From contig NC_059480.1 of the NCBI RefSeq assembly GCF_018139145.2, forward strand, positions 16,306,428-16,370,427: DNA of 64,000 nucleotides, given 5' to 3'. Under the pieces are notes generated by a model that was not told the origin of the DNA, searched no databases, and saw only the letters and a list, made by a program, of their open reading frames with translations. Source of the stretch: Gymnogyps californianus. Lineage: Eukaryota; Chordata; Aves; Accipitriformes; Cathartidae. Shown here one piece after another: positions 23,020 to 35,365 of this stretch (position 1 is its first letter; every line of letters starts with the position of its first letter). The translations under genes and the position numbers were made by a program.

Positions 23020-23165
23020 GTTTTGTTAGCCTCTATCATATCACCACATTCAGTGTCTCTTTCCCAGGCTGAGGAGTCTCAGTCTGTCCCATCAGCCCTT
23101 TTAAAGGAACCATTCTGTTCATCTGGTCATCTTTAGTACTCTTCTCTAAAGCTTACGGTGCCTGT
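23020..23165 (-). mobile_element. Old CR1 LINE fragment
   Basis: The plus strand shows TCTATCATATCACCACATTC, TTTCCCAGGCTGAGGAGTCT, CAGTCTGTCCCATCAGCCCT, then CATCTGGTCATCTTTAGTAC. This follows the reverse complement of the CR1 ORF2 C-terminal region ('...atcatatcccccttcagtctcctttcccaggctgaagagtcccagtct...'). No open frame remains. It is strongly diverged and truncated on both sides. Confidence 0.7.
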
Positions 23166-23510
23166 GAGCAGGGCCCATACATGCCGGACTCTGGAATCAC
23201 AGGGGTGCCTGTAGCAGGCCACTGAAGAGCTACACAACTATTTTACTGCTTCAGTGTTGCTGTCAGGCAGGTTGGAAGGGTCTGTGGGAGAGGTGGTATC
23301 CACAAGTACGCACTGTGAATGCAATGGAGGCACCATAAAGAATTCCAGCACAGAGGCGGATGGAGTGCACTACCCCACATGGTAGCTGAGCTATGAGTAC
23401 AGTACCTTGGGTGCCTTTGGAGATCTTTGGAGCAGGAATATCTCCTTACTAAAACAGCCACAGCATGCTTCTTGAACGGAGGTGGAGGAGAGAAATGTAA
23501 CACCTCCTGC

Positions 23511-23527
23511 CACACACACACACACAC
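23511..23527 (+). repeat. (CA)n dinucleotide repeat
   Basis: About eight CA units are followed by CTCTCAC. This is a short microsatellite in unique DNA. Confidence 0.9.
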
Positions 23528-25821
23528 TCTCACAAAAACCCTTCAATCATCAAAACATTCCGTTAGAATTACAGGCAGGAAGCTCCAAACATAGGTAACA
23601 TCAAGATTCCTTTCTAGGCAGAGTCCAGGTTTGCTTAAGATTGTTTTTGTCTGGATATCACTGAACTTTCAAGAAATCTGCCAGAGCTGTAAAGGGAAAA
23701 TATAACTTAGAGTACCAGAGGAGTATCATTCTCTGTGTTGTCTTCCAAAAGTTGAAGGGCTGTGATTTTATTAGAATACTGCTGTTGCAAGACCACAGAG
23801 TAATATGCTGACATTTTGAGCTGCATTTAAACCCAATATGTATTTTTAAAACTACATTTATGTTCCATCATAAGCTGACACTGGACAGAACAAGTCACTA
23901 TTGCCACCGTGACTGCACTTGAACTTAAAATGGAAAAGGCTCTACCACGCGGAGTGTTGCAAAAAGCCATTTTTCTGCGTCAGGGTCTATCTAGGGTTTT
24001 GCGACAGTGCCAGTCTCTCTAGTTTCTGATCACGTCCCTCTTAATTAGACTACAAAGCAAGTTGCCAGTAGGGCTTCTGGAAGATTCAGCTTCTTTCCTT
24101 TCTCCAATTACAGGGACTAGGGAATTATCTAGTTACAGAGAGAGGACACACAACATTAGGGACTGCAGTGTGGGGAGAAACCCAGCCCTTGTTCAGATTC
24201 CTTGTCAAAAAAAGGAAGCTCCTGCTGCATTTCATAAGGATGATCAGACTCTCTATTGGCCTTGTATAGCAGTTCTCCTGCCCTGGGAGTACTTTAACTC
24301 TGTTTTCTTTGCTCTGTCTCATCTGCCCCGTCTACAGCTGCCAGGGCAGTCTGGGGGTGTGGTACCCAATGGGAGCTCACATGGTCAGAATAGGAAGAAA
24401 GAACAGGAAAAAAGTTTGTTAGAAATGAGATTGTGCAGAACTGAGAAGACTTTGTATTTCTGGTACTGAACAGCCAGACACACATCTTTTTTCTTTGCTG
24501 TATATTTCAGCATGCCCTCTACATGCTTCCTCACACATGGATTTCACGGTGCATATTCTTAGAGATATTACTTATTTATCCTGCATTAAAAGCATGAGAA
24601 CTAAGCGAGGAATCACACTCACTCTCCTAAGTTCTCTACAGATAAATACCAAAAAATTGGTTGATGCTCAAAGCAGCCTGCACTGTTGCACGCACTCACT
24701 TTGGGGAACTACACAGTTCAGGCTGGTATGAGTGCTCCCCTCCCTTTGTGTAGAGTCAAGCAGGTACATGATGTCCTGGATCAGAAACTGTCTTCTGGTT
24801 GTGCAACTATACAATGAGATGTTGACTGACAAGTAGGGTGCTGGGACAATACAGCAATTTAAGTACAACGATAAATACATACTAGATGCTTAAGCCACTG
24901 TAACAATTATGTATACAATTAAAAAAAAAAAAGAGCTAATAATCTTGTAAATGCCTTATTGCTTAATCATTCATCCTGAAATAATAAAGTAGATGTTCCT
25001 AACTGAGACATAAAAGTAATATAAAATGCAATATCATGGCCACTTTCATCATATGCAGAAAGGAACAACACCACAAACTTAGAAGAGGGCTGAAAACCAG
25101 ATCCAAGTACTATTTCTAAAGAAATCTGAGATGTTCTTAGGACCGCTGTCATTCCTATTAATATTTTCTGACATTCATATTTCAGTACTCCCAAGAATTT
25201 CAGCCAGGGAACAGGACTGTACTGAACAATGTGTACACACACCTATCAGAGCAAGATAGTCCCCGGACATCAATTTTATCCTCTTGACAGAGTATTTATT
25301 GCTGCTAATTGCTTCCTCACTTTACCTGCCAAATGAGACAAATAATCATACTGTCTATCACAAAGCCAAAAAGATGACAGGAAAAATGCTTTTAAAAAAT
25401 ATATATCTTATAGCCTAAGCTTGGAAAAGGAAGAAACTTCACAAGGGACAAAAGAACCATACAGCAGATACATGACCTAACAGAAGAACAGATTTGTCAC
25501 ATGAATAAATGTGGTGTGTTCCAAAAAACCCCCAATCTCATACTTCAGAAAAGAGCAATATCCTTTTCATGGCTCACTGGTACTCCCTGAGGAATTTTGG
25601 AAAACATTCTAGTAAGACATGCTTTGGCTGATAATATCATCGGTTTGCTGGGATTTGATTTGATGTTTTCATTCTTTTTTCTTTTTGGTTTCTTGTTTTG
25701 ATTTGTGAGAATGAACACTTGTCTCAAAAACAGGATCTTGGTTACTGAGGAATCTGTTTATTTCGGGCCCTTTTTCCTAACTTGGTATCAGTTGGAACCA
25801 CTCACCACTCTTGGTATTTTA
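23528..25821. other. Unique noncoding DNA
   Basis: No gene or repeat is recognised. The 135-codon plus-strand frame at 24062-24469 has neither a domain nor a signal peptide I can name and is probably chance. Confidence 0.55.
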
Positions 25822-25841
25822 GGGGCCTAATTTTAGGCCCC
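25822..25841. repeat. Perfect 9-bp inverted repeat, 2-nt spacer
   Basis: The sequence GGGGCCTAATTTTAGGCCCC reads the same on both strands. It is followed by CGCTTTTTCAGATGTTGGCC, which suggests an end of the ancient amniote repeat whose arms read 'ggggcctgattttcagaggtgctgag'. It is probably a fossil of that repeat and not a terminator or operator. Confidence 0.6.
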
Positions 25842-28054
25842 GCTTTTTCAGATGTTGGCCAGAGGCCCCACTCAGTGTCTCTACGTAGAAAAAGTTTATT
25901 GGAAGATTTGCTTTTGTCTCTGGTGAGGATCCAAAGCTTCCGAAGACATAGGATTTTGTTCTATTGAGTTCAATAGCTCTAGGTCTGGCCTCCTGCTTGT
26001 GACACCAGTTAGTCTGAGCATCTGTGAAGGACATGAGATGGACATCTGACCCTGGATTCACGTCACTTGGGGCACTTGTTAAGTGAAGAGCTGCCTCTGA
26101 TCAGCTGCAACAAATCTAGTGTCCACGGCTGCAGAAGCTGGGATAAGGCAATTCCATTGCCATCAGGACCCAGCATCTACACCATGCAAAGAAGACCCAA
26201 CACAACACAAAGACAAGAGACTGAACCCAATCCTCTTCTGACAGACTTGGCACAAAGTCCATGCGGGTTCTCTGCATCCTGATTTAGCTCCGTACCACCA
26301 CTGGTACAAGTGTAGCGAGAAATTTCCTAGGGATTAGCTTTGCATAAAAGGGTCTGCTTTTTGACAAGAACAAAACTTTCCCATAATAAACAGACGTCAT
26401 CTTAGATATCAGTGGCAAGTCTTACTCTCAGGAAAAAGATATCAGGGCCGGCTTCTCATCCAAAATCCAGATCTTTAAACAACCATATCTCCCAAAGGCA
26501 CTGATATTCTGCTGGGACTTCTCTACTGCTTCATCCTCCACACTGTCTCTCAAGCTACATAGCAGCACGGGTCAGACCCCTCACGACATGGCTATGCTTT
26601 CTCCTCTCACCAGAACCACCCAACATGTCACAAGATTGAAGATCTCCGGGGGCAAGTCATGAGTCTCTGGGGGCTTTCCCCATGTACTAGCAGCACTCAC
26701 TGGGGAGGGTTGGGCTTGGTTTGTGTTTGCCACACAAAAGCTGAGAGCTGTTGACAAGCATAATAGCCTCCTCACTCAGGGGCCTGCATATGCTAAATAT
26801 GGGATTACACTAAGGCAGGAAGAAAAGACACGTGTGGAGTGCAACTGTGTTTTACCTAATTTACCTGCTGCTATTTTCCTTTGGTATCGCAACCATCATA
26901 TCTCTGAGACATTGTCTGTCTCATTGTCTGTCTCTGGCTTATATGTCACAACTATCTTTTTTCCCCCCAAACAAGAGGCATATGGACCACTGATAACTAA
27001 CAAGTGCTGGGAAGCAAAACACTGAAGGCCCCACTTATAACCAGAGGAGAAGGGGTGGTAGAGAGGATTATTTGCACAGAATTCAGCTTGGGTTTTCAAA
27101 CCAGTATTTATAGGTTTGGAAAGAGACAAGAACAAAAAATTTAAAATAGTTATTAGGGGTTTTATGGAAACTGGATGAATGGATGGTTTCAATGGGAAGC
27201 CAAATAAATATAAAAAAGGTAATTTAAGCCTGGCAGGAGACCTTAGGATCTTGAAATAATAAAGCTAAAAAAATAAGAAAGCTTTTGAAAAGTGACACAA
27301 AGCCTCTGGAGTCCAGAACAAACCCTTCTGTCTTAACAGTAGAGATGCTATGCTTGAATCAAGGGACAACAATTGCTACTGTACTGCCCTCTTATTAATT
27401 ATTATTATTAACACAAACTATGCTGTCCTATGCATTGCACTCTAACCACAGCAACAGTCAGATAAACCATCTACTAAGCACAAAGATGGCATTTGAGAGA
27501 GAAGCTGAAATCATCCAAAAATAACACCAAGTTATATCCACCGAGTGGCTTCTCCCACTTTGCTTTATCTAGTAAGCCATGCATATGCATTTAAATCCTT
27601 AGATGGTCACAACGGTGCCTGTACTAACCACAGTAATATCCCTGCAGTGGTGACCTCGTCTTATTTGGAGCTGTGTCTGCAGAGCTTCTGTAGCTGGACA
27701 CCTCTCAAAACCAACCTACAATCCATGGGGTAAATGGAAAGCTCCTCGCTCTCATCTGTTTTCTAGAAAATCAGACACTTATTCAAAGTAGTGACTGTGG
27801 CTTCTTTGTACCTGAACACCTACAGTATAAATGATGCCATAGTCTTTTTGTAGGCACAACTGTTGGGAACGAGCAGAGCGCGCCAGACTTACAGATAGAG
27901 CTGATAATCCTTATGATACAAACAGGTTTTATGCCAGCAAAAGTGCACCTCTAGTGGAGTTTCAAAAGCCTCTTACAAAAACAGTAGTAGATGTAAGGTG
28001 AGTTTTATTAATTTAATTAACTTAGTAATTAGGTGAGACATCCTCAGTCTATTA
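25842..28054. other. Unique noncoding DNA
   Basis: No gene or repeat family is recognised. A short ATT/TAA-rich stretch at 27393-27412 is the only simple sequence. Confidence 0.55.
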
Positions 28055-28170
28055 TGCACTGATAAATAGGGGAAACTGAGGCAGAGATCAGTGAAGAAAT
28101 CAGTCAAATGGTGGGAACAGCAGGAATCAACCCAGAACTTCTGACTCATGTGCTTGTGCTCATTTGGCTA
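28055..28170 (-). mobile_element. Ancient MIR/L3-like fragment
   Basis: The plus strand has GATAAATAGGGGAAACTGAG, GCAGAGATCAGTGAAG, then GAATCAACCCAGAACTTCTG and ACTCATGTGCTTGTGCTC. This is the reverse-orientation consensus 'acagatggggaaactgaggcacagagagg...cccaaggtcac...gaacccaggagtcctgactcccagtgct'. The order and spacing fit well apart from a decayed middle. Confidence 0.6.
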
Positions 28171-28189
28171 ATGCTTGTTTCGCGTAAGC

Positions 28190-28262
28190 CAAATCCTGGT
28201 TCTGGTCTCATTGAAGCCAGTGGTAAAACTTCCATATATGTGAATGGAGCAAAGATTTGAGA
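28190..28262. repeat. Ancient amniote interspersed repeat, GAAGTCAATGG-type
   Basis: CCAAATCCTGGTTCTGGTCT, CATTGAAGCCAGTGGTAAAA and CTTCCATATATGTGAATGG match the pattern 'ccagatcctggtctcattgaagtcaatggcaaaactcccattgacttcaatgg'. It directly follows the MIR/L3-like fragment. Its proper family name is unknown to me. Confidence 0.5.
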
Positions 28263-31200
28263 CTTCAGTCTGTCATCTGCACTTTATAGGTTTGTGCCTT
28301 TATAGATGGGGCAGAGATATTTCATTCTGCTCTGTGGTTCAGCCAGCTGGACAGTGCTATGTATATTTAGGGCACAATGAGAAAAATAAATAGTAATTAA
28401 AAACAAAAAAACCCCAACCTTTCTTCCATATGGAAGATTTTAGTATTTTTAATAGTAAAATTACTCTTCTTCATTTATGGCACTTCCACAGAGAGATCAG
28501 TTGCTTGTAACCATTAGCAGCAACAAAGGCTGAACTCGTTCTCCCAGAGGTCTGCTACAGCAGCCTGGCAGCTCCCCACGGCCACGGGAGACAATGGCTG
28601 GTGCCCATCTGTACCACCCACGAGAGACACTGCTGTGCTCAGTTATCTCTTCTGTCATCTTCCGGCTGACAGATGTGCTGTCGAATCCTGTCAGCTCGCA
28701 GCAGCTAAGCTGGGCTCAGGTCAGGAGGCAGAGCGAGTTTTTCAGCAGTAAAATGGCTGCCACAGGAGGCAGATTAAGGACCTGGTCACCTTGCCCTCAT
28801 ATGATGCTGAAGCAAGCATCACAAGGGAAATACTCTTTGTGCAAGACACAAAACTCTAATCCTGACCATTTGGTAGGATGCTGACTGACTTCCAGTCTGT
28901 ACACTGGAGTTCCCAGTGTGGATCTTCACTGCCTGTTTCACAACCTGCTCTGAGGTTGATCCAGATGTCAACGTGCCAGCGCTACGTAACATCTAAAGCA
29001 ATGGTCTGTGAGCTATACCTCACTGGAGCAGGGAGCGCGGCCTCTCTGCAGGAAAGGTTCCGGCTACTCACTCTCCTCCCTGCCCTTTGACGTCTGAGGA
29101 TTGCTCCCGGAAAATGAGACTGCAGCTTTGGCCGTCTCCCCTTCAGGGAGCAGAGAAACAGGGAGCTTAGACTCAGGCTGTATTCTCTGAGACCTAGCCT
29201 TACTTAGGCTTTTGTCAGTATTATGTGCTGTAAAGGCTTTCTTAAACTGTCAGCAGGTGACTACCATTGCTATTATCCTTAAAAAGAAAGCAGCAAGAAA
29301 GTTTTAAAGCTCATACAAGCAAAAGATGAAAGAATTGAAGATCTGGTCCCATCTATACATTGCCTGCAATGGAGGAAAGAAAGAGGAACCGCATATTCCA
29401 TAAAACTTGCCTCTTCTCCAGTCCCCTCACTCCATCAGTGCAGAAACACTGACGGTTCAGTCAAGGGTTAGCTGCAAAAGGCTCTACCTTCCCAATGAAT
29501 GCCCAGCTATTTTATTCCAGCATATACATCAGTGAACACCACCACCACTTGGCCATGGAACATGGAGAATAAAGAGTTTATTGTGAGCAAACCCTGGTAA
29601 AAGCAAAAAGCAATGTCCGTTGTAATAATCCTGCTTCGTGATGCTCATTTCTGAAACTTTCCTTTTTAGGGTAGAAATTTTATATACCTTGTCCCTTCTC
29701 AAAGATGGTTTCTGTCTCCTTTCTTTTGAAAAGACTCCTTTGAAAATTCTCCTTAGTCAGTTTTGGGAGGATGAGCAAGGCATGAGGCTTCATCCAGTGA
29801 TAAGAAAGCAATTGTTACAAAATTGGGAGAAAACTATCATAAATGATACATTTTAAGAAAACTGAACTGTCTTAGCTGATACTTCTTAATTAGCTAGTTA
29901 TAAATTGTCAGATACACTGAATCCACATCAGTCAGCATCTACATCAGCTGAATTGCTTCAAAAGAATTAGCTGTATCTGCTCTATTCTCAAGTACCTTTC
30001 CAAAGAAGCCAAAGGGATAACTGCTGAACTAGACACATTCTTCCTGAATAAGGTATGCAGAGGAGGGCTGACAGGCTGCTGCCACGGAAGACCAGGTTTT
30101 GAATACTTTGTCTGAAATCAACATTAGAGAAGTCTGTAACCACACAAAAGAGCGGAATTACCTCCCTGACATGGGAATGAGGGGAAGTATGTTTTTGTCC
30201 TGTATCATCATTTTAATATCTGCATACTTAACTTGCACCATTCTAAACTCTAATCAGCTACGGTTATAATGAGCAGCCTTCAACTCAACCACTTTGGAGT
30301 CAACCCTTCTTGAAATAAATACAACAATCACAACAGCACACAGAGCCAAAAGCATCACATTTTACTGTGTTGGGCAGTCCTGCACCTCCCAGACAAAGAG
30401 AAGGGATGCATCTGCTACTTGCTTGGCAGTCCATTCTAGGCACCTTCTGGAAACCCAAAAGTGAGGGCAAATCCAGTGTAACTGCTTGCCCCAACCAATT
30501 TGGAAAGAAAAAGTTGGAGGGACAAGACTGCTTTGTCTGTAATGGATGCCAATAGAACTGAGAGGGGAACCGATCCCTACTGCAGCCGAGACTCAGTCAC
30601 CGATAGATCAGATGAACGATCCTGTTGAATGTGCTCTCTCCTGTTTTCATAGGTGAGGCTCCAGTAAGCGTATTGCCTAGGTTCAGTCCAAAAATTAAGA
30701 TACATACAAACACAACTCTCCTCATTACCCCTCTGCTCCTATGTAGAGAACATTTGAGGCAACAACAAGCAACTTCACTTGGGTCAAACCGACGGTCTCA
30801 CCACATGAAGCTGAATATAGTACATGTTTTATTCATCTCTTCAAAAAACCCACAACCCTGCAGGTCAGCAGGGTGGAGCTGGCACAAAGCAAGGGGAGGG
30901 ACTTGCCACCTTAAAGGTTCTTCCACAAAAAGCGCCATTTCATCCCACCAATTCCCAGATTCTCAAGAGTGAGGAGATGTAGGTGGGAATACCCTTCCTC
31001 TGCCCCAGGGTAGATGGTTTCAGTCATTGAACAGTTCAGACTTCAACAAAACAGGGTGCATATGTGCAAACACACTCACACAACACTAACCTCCAAATAC
31101 TCCCAAACCCAAATGACATCAAGATTTTCTTTAATTATTGTATTTTTAAACCCTTGATTTTCTTGTGGTAGGGGACTCAGAACCATTGGAGACCTTGGGG

Positions 31201-31305
31201 GGTGGAGGGGTGCCAAAGACAATTGTGGCCTGGGAATATTTGCCAGTTGGACTATGAGATTTATTTTTGGTTCTCAATTCTTTTTTTTTTCTGTTCTCCT
31301 TGCAG
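28263..31305. other. Unique noncoding DNA
   Basis: No gene or repeat family is recognised. The stretch near 28.55-29.1 kb is somewhat GC-richer and holds two plus-strand frames (28594-28884 and 28878-29090) without domains. Confidence 0.5.
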
Positions 31306-31412
31306 ATCCTGCTTTCTGGCTTGCTGGGATCTGCAAATGCCCAGCCTTACGAACTGCAAACCCAGACTACACTGGGGTGTCAGTCCCTGAAACTGAGAGG
31401 GCTAATGCAACA
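31306..31412 (+). other. Candidate cryptic or noncoding exon (weak)
   Basis: A long pyrimidine tract (ten T then CTGTTCTCCT) leads to TGCAG at 31301-31305, a textbook splice acceptor. A GTGAGC donor follows at 31413, giving a 107-nt interval. One frame is open across it (ADPAFWLAGICKCPALRTAN and onward) but resembles nothing I know. It could be an exon of a long noncoding RNA or pure chance. No upstream partner exon is visible. Confidence 0.15.
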
Positions 31413-31489
31413 GTGAGCAGCAATTTGATGTATCAGGAAGCCTGCCTTTTCACAAACGGCACTCACTAGCCACAATTCCTATTGAACTT

Positions 31490-31560
31490 TGAAGGCCCAG
31501 TTTTGCTCCTGTTTACACCCGTTCAGCTTTAACGGCTACTGCTGATTTATATGAGGAATA
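31490..31560. repeat. Ancient amniote interspersed repeat, GAAGTCAATGG-type
   Basis: GAAGGCCCAGTTTTGCTCCT, GTTTACACCCGTTCAGCTTT and AACGGCTACTGCTGATTTAT resemble the old pattern 'gggccaaattctgctctcagttacaccagtgtaaatcc...actgatttacacc'. The match is by word order only and is strongly decayed. Confidence 0.4.
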
Positions 31561-34500
31561 CGGTTTGGAATCTGGCATTCATTTCCTATTCTAAAGAAAG
31601 AAAAAAAGAAAAACACACTTTGAATCCAGCTATCTTGCAGGCTGAAATTCTGTTCTGCATTTTTTTCCTTTCAATGCCGCAACCTCCTCTGCTCTTTCTG
31701 CCTACTTCCAATTTTCAGATGAACTGCTGAGATGCTGAAATTCAAACTACATGAATACACATCATATAAAACAATCACAAAGACTGTGTTGGTTCAATAA
31801 CTTCCTACCTACCCTTCCTACATCAAAGCAAAATCCTCTGGTTGCCTGACACAGCAAAGACTATCTTGCAAGTACGACTGGAATTCTGCCCAAAAGCGCG
31901 TAAGAGCTGCAGGAGCCAGTCCTCAAGGCTGCTGCCCACCATGAAGTTGTGTGAGAGTGTCTTGAACTCAATGCCCAGCTGACGTGCCAGCACAAAGCAC
32001 CAAGAACCATCCTTTGAAAACAGCTGAGAATACAGGGTGTGGTGTGAAAGGTGTTGATCTGCTCCAGCTGTCAAAGAGGCAGCACTGTCTACAAGCTGCA
32101 TACAGAAAGGGGAGCTGGGAGAGTATTTTGGATCACACAGGCCTCCACCATGGAAAAGGGTAGAGAACAAAACCCTTTTACATAATAATCATGAGGCACT
32201 GTCAGCAGCAGAGGTCTGAGAGGAAGGGCTAAAGCAAGAGGAGGACATTACAGATGCTAATAGGTAGTAATCATACAAAGGTTTGGGAGAAACTGCGGCT
32301 GAAGGAGATGAGCTCCTACGTGGAATCTCATTAACGTGAGCTACCTTGCAAGGAACTGAAAGGAAACATGCAGCCCTCATGCTCTCAGAACAAGACATAA
32401 GATAGCATAGGTGGACAGTCTGAAAATTCCCATAGCCTGCAACTCTTGCAAAAGACTCTCTGTGGCCACTTCGTAATCAGTTACCTGCCATGTCCTTTCT
32501 TAACTCTTTCATCTTTTCCTCATGAGTCAGCTCCTGCAGTACCTGAAGCAAAATAGATCCACCATTCAGATAAGACAAATCTTGTCCTATACATTGGTTT
32601 TATCTTTAGTAACCAGAGCCGGCAAGATAGCTAAAAGCCAGATGGGTTTTCACAACCCTGTTAGAGAGCAGGAAGTTAAAGACTTACTGGAAGGCAAAGT
32701 CTAGATGAGCATTGCATAGCACAGTATGTGCATCCTTCCCCCACCCCTCATTGTCCCCAGTGACTTTTCTGGGCTTGATCTATTAACAGGACACAGCATG
32801 CAAAACACTTGGAACCTGTGGTCTTCTTTGGAGACTTTGTCTCATTCTTCATCCAAATTAATGTGTTCTTCTGTAAGCCTTACTGATAGTGCCCCAGTTT
32901 CACAACGCTTCAGTCACTCCTTTCAGAAAGAGGGAAAATACTCTATCATCTGGATATGCCACAAACATCAAACAAGGAACAGCTTGCACGAACAAAAGCA
33001 GAAGCATGCTACATCTGTGCTTGTCCAAATTATTTGGCAAACAACAAGTATACTAGGAAAGAACAGATAGATGAGGAAAACATAGAGAAGTTATTTCCTC
33101 ACGAACATTATTCTTAATAAATAACTTGACTCACTTTGCTAAGAATAATTTGACTGGAACATGGTACTTAAACTGTTTAAAGCTTTTATTTTTTAGTTGC
33201 TCTTCATGCACAGTGTCTGTCAGAATTTAATTTGTTTTACTGGATTGGGGGACCAGAATTACACCCTAGCATTGCACTATTAAGCAGCAAACTTCCCATT
33301 TGCTCACTGTTCCTCTTGTGTGCCTCCTCTTTGTTTTAGACTTCTTCACCGGTATGTAACGTGTTTCTGTCCACACTGAAATCCTAAACTGCAGCTCTAG
33401 GGTAAGATACAAAATGCCCTACATGGATGATCAGGACATAAACAACCATAGCAGAAGTTGCTCGCTAACCTCCTACCACTCAACGTGAGAACTAAATTCA
33501 AAAGAAGGCACTTCCTTCCCCGCCTCCCATCCCCTCATTTTTCCTTTTCCTCCACTGTATACAGCTTCAACGTACACAGACTGATTTGCAGAAGGTTTTA
33601 GCGCATCCATCTGGGTCACATATCTGTGGATGATACCAGTACAGGATTAAATACCCTAGCAAGAATCAGAGGGGTTGCACTGCATGCCTCTTCAGAGCGA
33701 AGCACCTAATGGTAAGCCTAGGCTTAAGCATATGGGCAGAATTTGGACATGCAGGCTCCATCAGCAGCCAATACACCCTATGTACTGCTGCTGCTTGGAA
33801 AGCAGACTTCCCTACCATCTTCTGGGTCTTTTTCTTTTCCTCCCCCGAGATCTGTTGTCAGAGGAAGGGAGTTCAGAGCTTCTTCCTCTCTACCAGCGGG
33901 TCGGTTTCACTCTGTTACGTTAATGGGAATTGCAGGTGTACTTCGGCCCAAATGTTAATTTCTTCAAACAGCAGAGAAAAGGCTACATGCACTTGGGGAG
34001 GAAGAATATACATCCGTTTGTGCAATCTTAGCTTTCAAGGGGAAATGTGCAGTGGAAAAAGAAGGAATGATAGGGGAAATTAAATTAAAATGCAGGAAAA
34101 AGAATATTAGTAACAGAAGGGAACTTTTACCTGTGGTGCTGGCCAAAATGCTTTCAAGATGCTCAGTGAGAATACACGGGTGTACAGGAAGCCCAGCAGA
34201 CTGTCCAAATACGATGCTGAGTTGGAGGGTTCTGGGGAAATTGTCCTGTTTCTACAGTCTAAGAGAACTTAGCAGCTCAGTCCAGCTCTGATCTCGGTGG
34301 CTTTCTTGTCCCTTGTTCCTCTGGGTTGGCAGGAGCTCATCACAGAGCCTGGCAGGACAGCCCTTCAGGCATTCCTGCAGTATCTCTCGGCTCTCCTGCC
34401 AAATGGTCTGGAGCATGTTCAACGGCACCACAAGTGAAGAGGGGAAGTAGGGCAGCACTCTGAACGACATGGCATGAGTGTGTTCTGGTAAGATTTTCCT

Positions 34501-35254
34501 GGGTACTGTGTGACAAAGAACACGGGAGGTTGTTTCCACTTACAGTCCAAGCTGTTTGCTTAGACCTACAGAACTGACCTCCCTGAGCCCAACAGACCTC
34601 CACCAGCCTCACAGAGGACAGTCACTCTGTACAGCCTGTCATCTCTAGAGCAGGCTGGCTGAGAACTGCACATCTCCTATTTTTGTTCTCATCTTCTCAT
34701 GCTTCTTGCCCCATCCAGGCTGAATTCCCACTTCGGTCAAGGCAATGGTATTTTTCATAGCACCATACAGAACACAGGATGGAGAGGCCCAACCTGGCAA
34801 ATGCCTTTTGGCACTAACAGAGTTATTGATCATCAATGATTTACACCACAGGGATCTCAAACATGCTTCCACTCCTCCTGCTGCTGTAATGACACTCTTC
34901 TACACCCTCTCAGAGTCTTGCCTTTACCTTGGCTCTGGCCCAATCCCTGTTCCTCAAGCTCTTCACCACAGGGTCAGTCTTCTCACCCAGCCTGCTCTGT
35001 CCTGCTCTCCACTCTGCCTAGTCAGTCTCTCAAGAAGATGGATTAGATCATGTGGAAGGAGCTAATCACTGTTGTCCCAACTGGCTCTTCACCCCAGTGT
35101 ACCTGGCCAGCATCAGTTCTTGCTCTGCCCCGGGTTCCTTTTGAGATTTATCTTCCTTCGTTATCCTTTCCCGTCCCACTGATTCTCCATCCCAGACACT
35201 GCCAGCCTGCACTCAAATAATTTCCAGAGCCTTTCTACCATGCACTCCAGCTCC
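31561..35254. other. Unique noncoding DNA
   Basis: No gene, RNA gene or transposon is recognised. Overlapping frames at 33675-34083 (up to 124 codons) and 34252-34612 have no domain content and run on both strands. Confidence 0.55.
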
Positions 35255-35365
35255 ACTTCCAGATATCTTACCAGTACCTTGTACAGTGGCATTAAAACAT
35301 CCCTATCTCCACAGGTCACCTGCCTAATACACCTGGATTGTACTTACATTAGCAGAGTAGAGCCA
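35255..35365 (-). mobile_element. Old CR1 LINE fragment
   Basis: The plus strand has CTTACCAGTACCTTGTACAG, TGGCATTAAAACATCCCTAT and TGCCTAATACACCTGGATTG. This follows a CR1 reverse complement that reads '...taccttgtacagtggcattaaaacttccctat...cctaatacaccccaggattgcatt'. The fragment is short and decayed. Confidence 0.5.

Noticed and set aside
27945..27962. CTCF-like site (CACCTCTAGTGGAG)
   Set aside because: It shares CCTCTAGTGG with some sites but departs from the GGC part of the core.
33340..33365. Micro-exon between TTTGTTTTAG and GTATGT
   Set aside because: A 12-nt interval between two common splice-like words has no supporting context.
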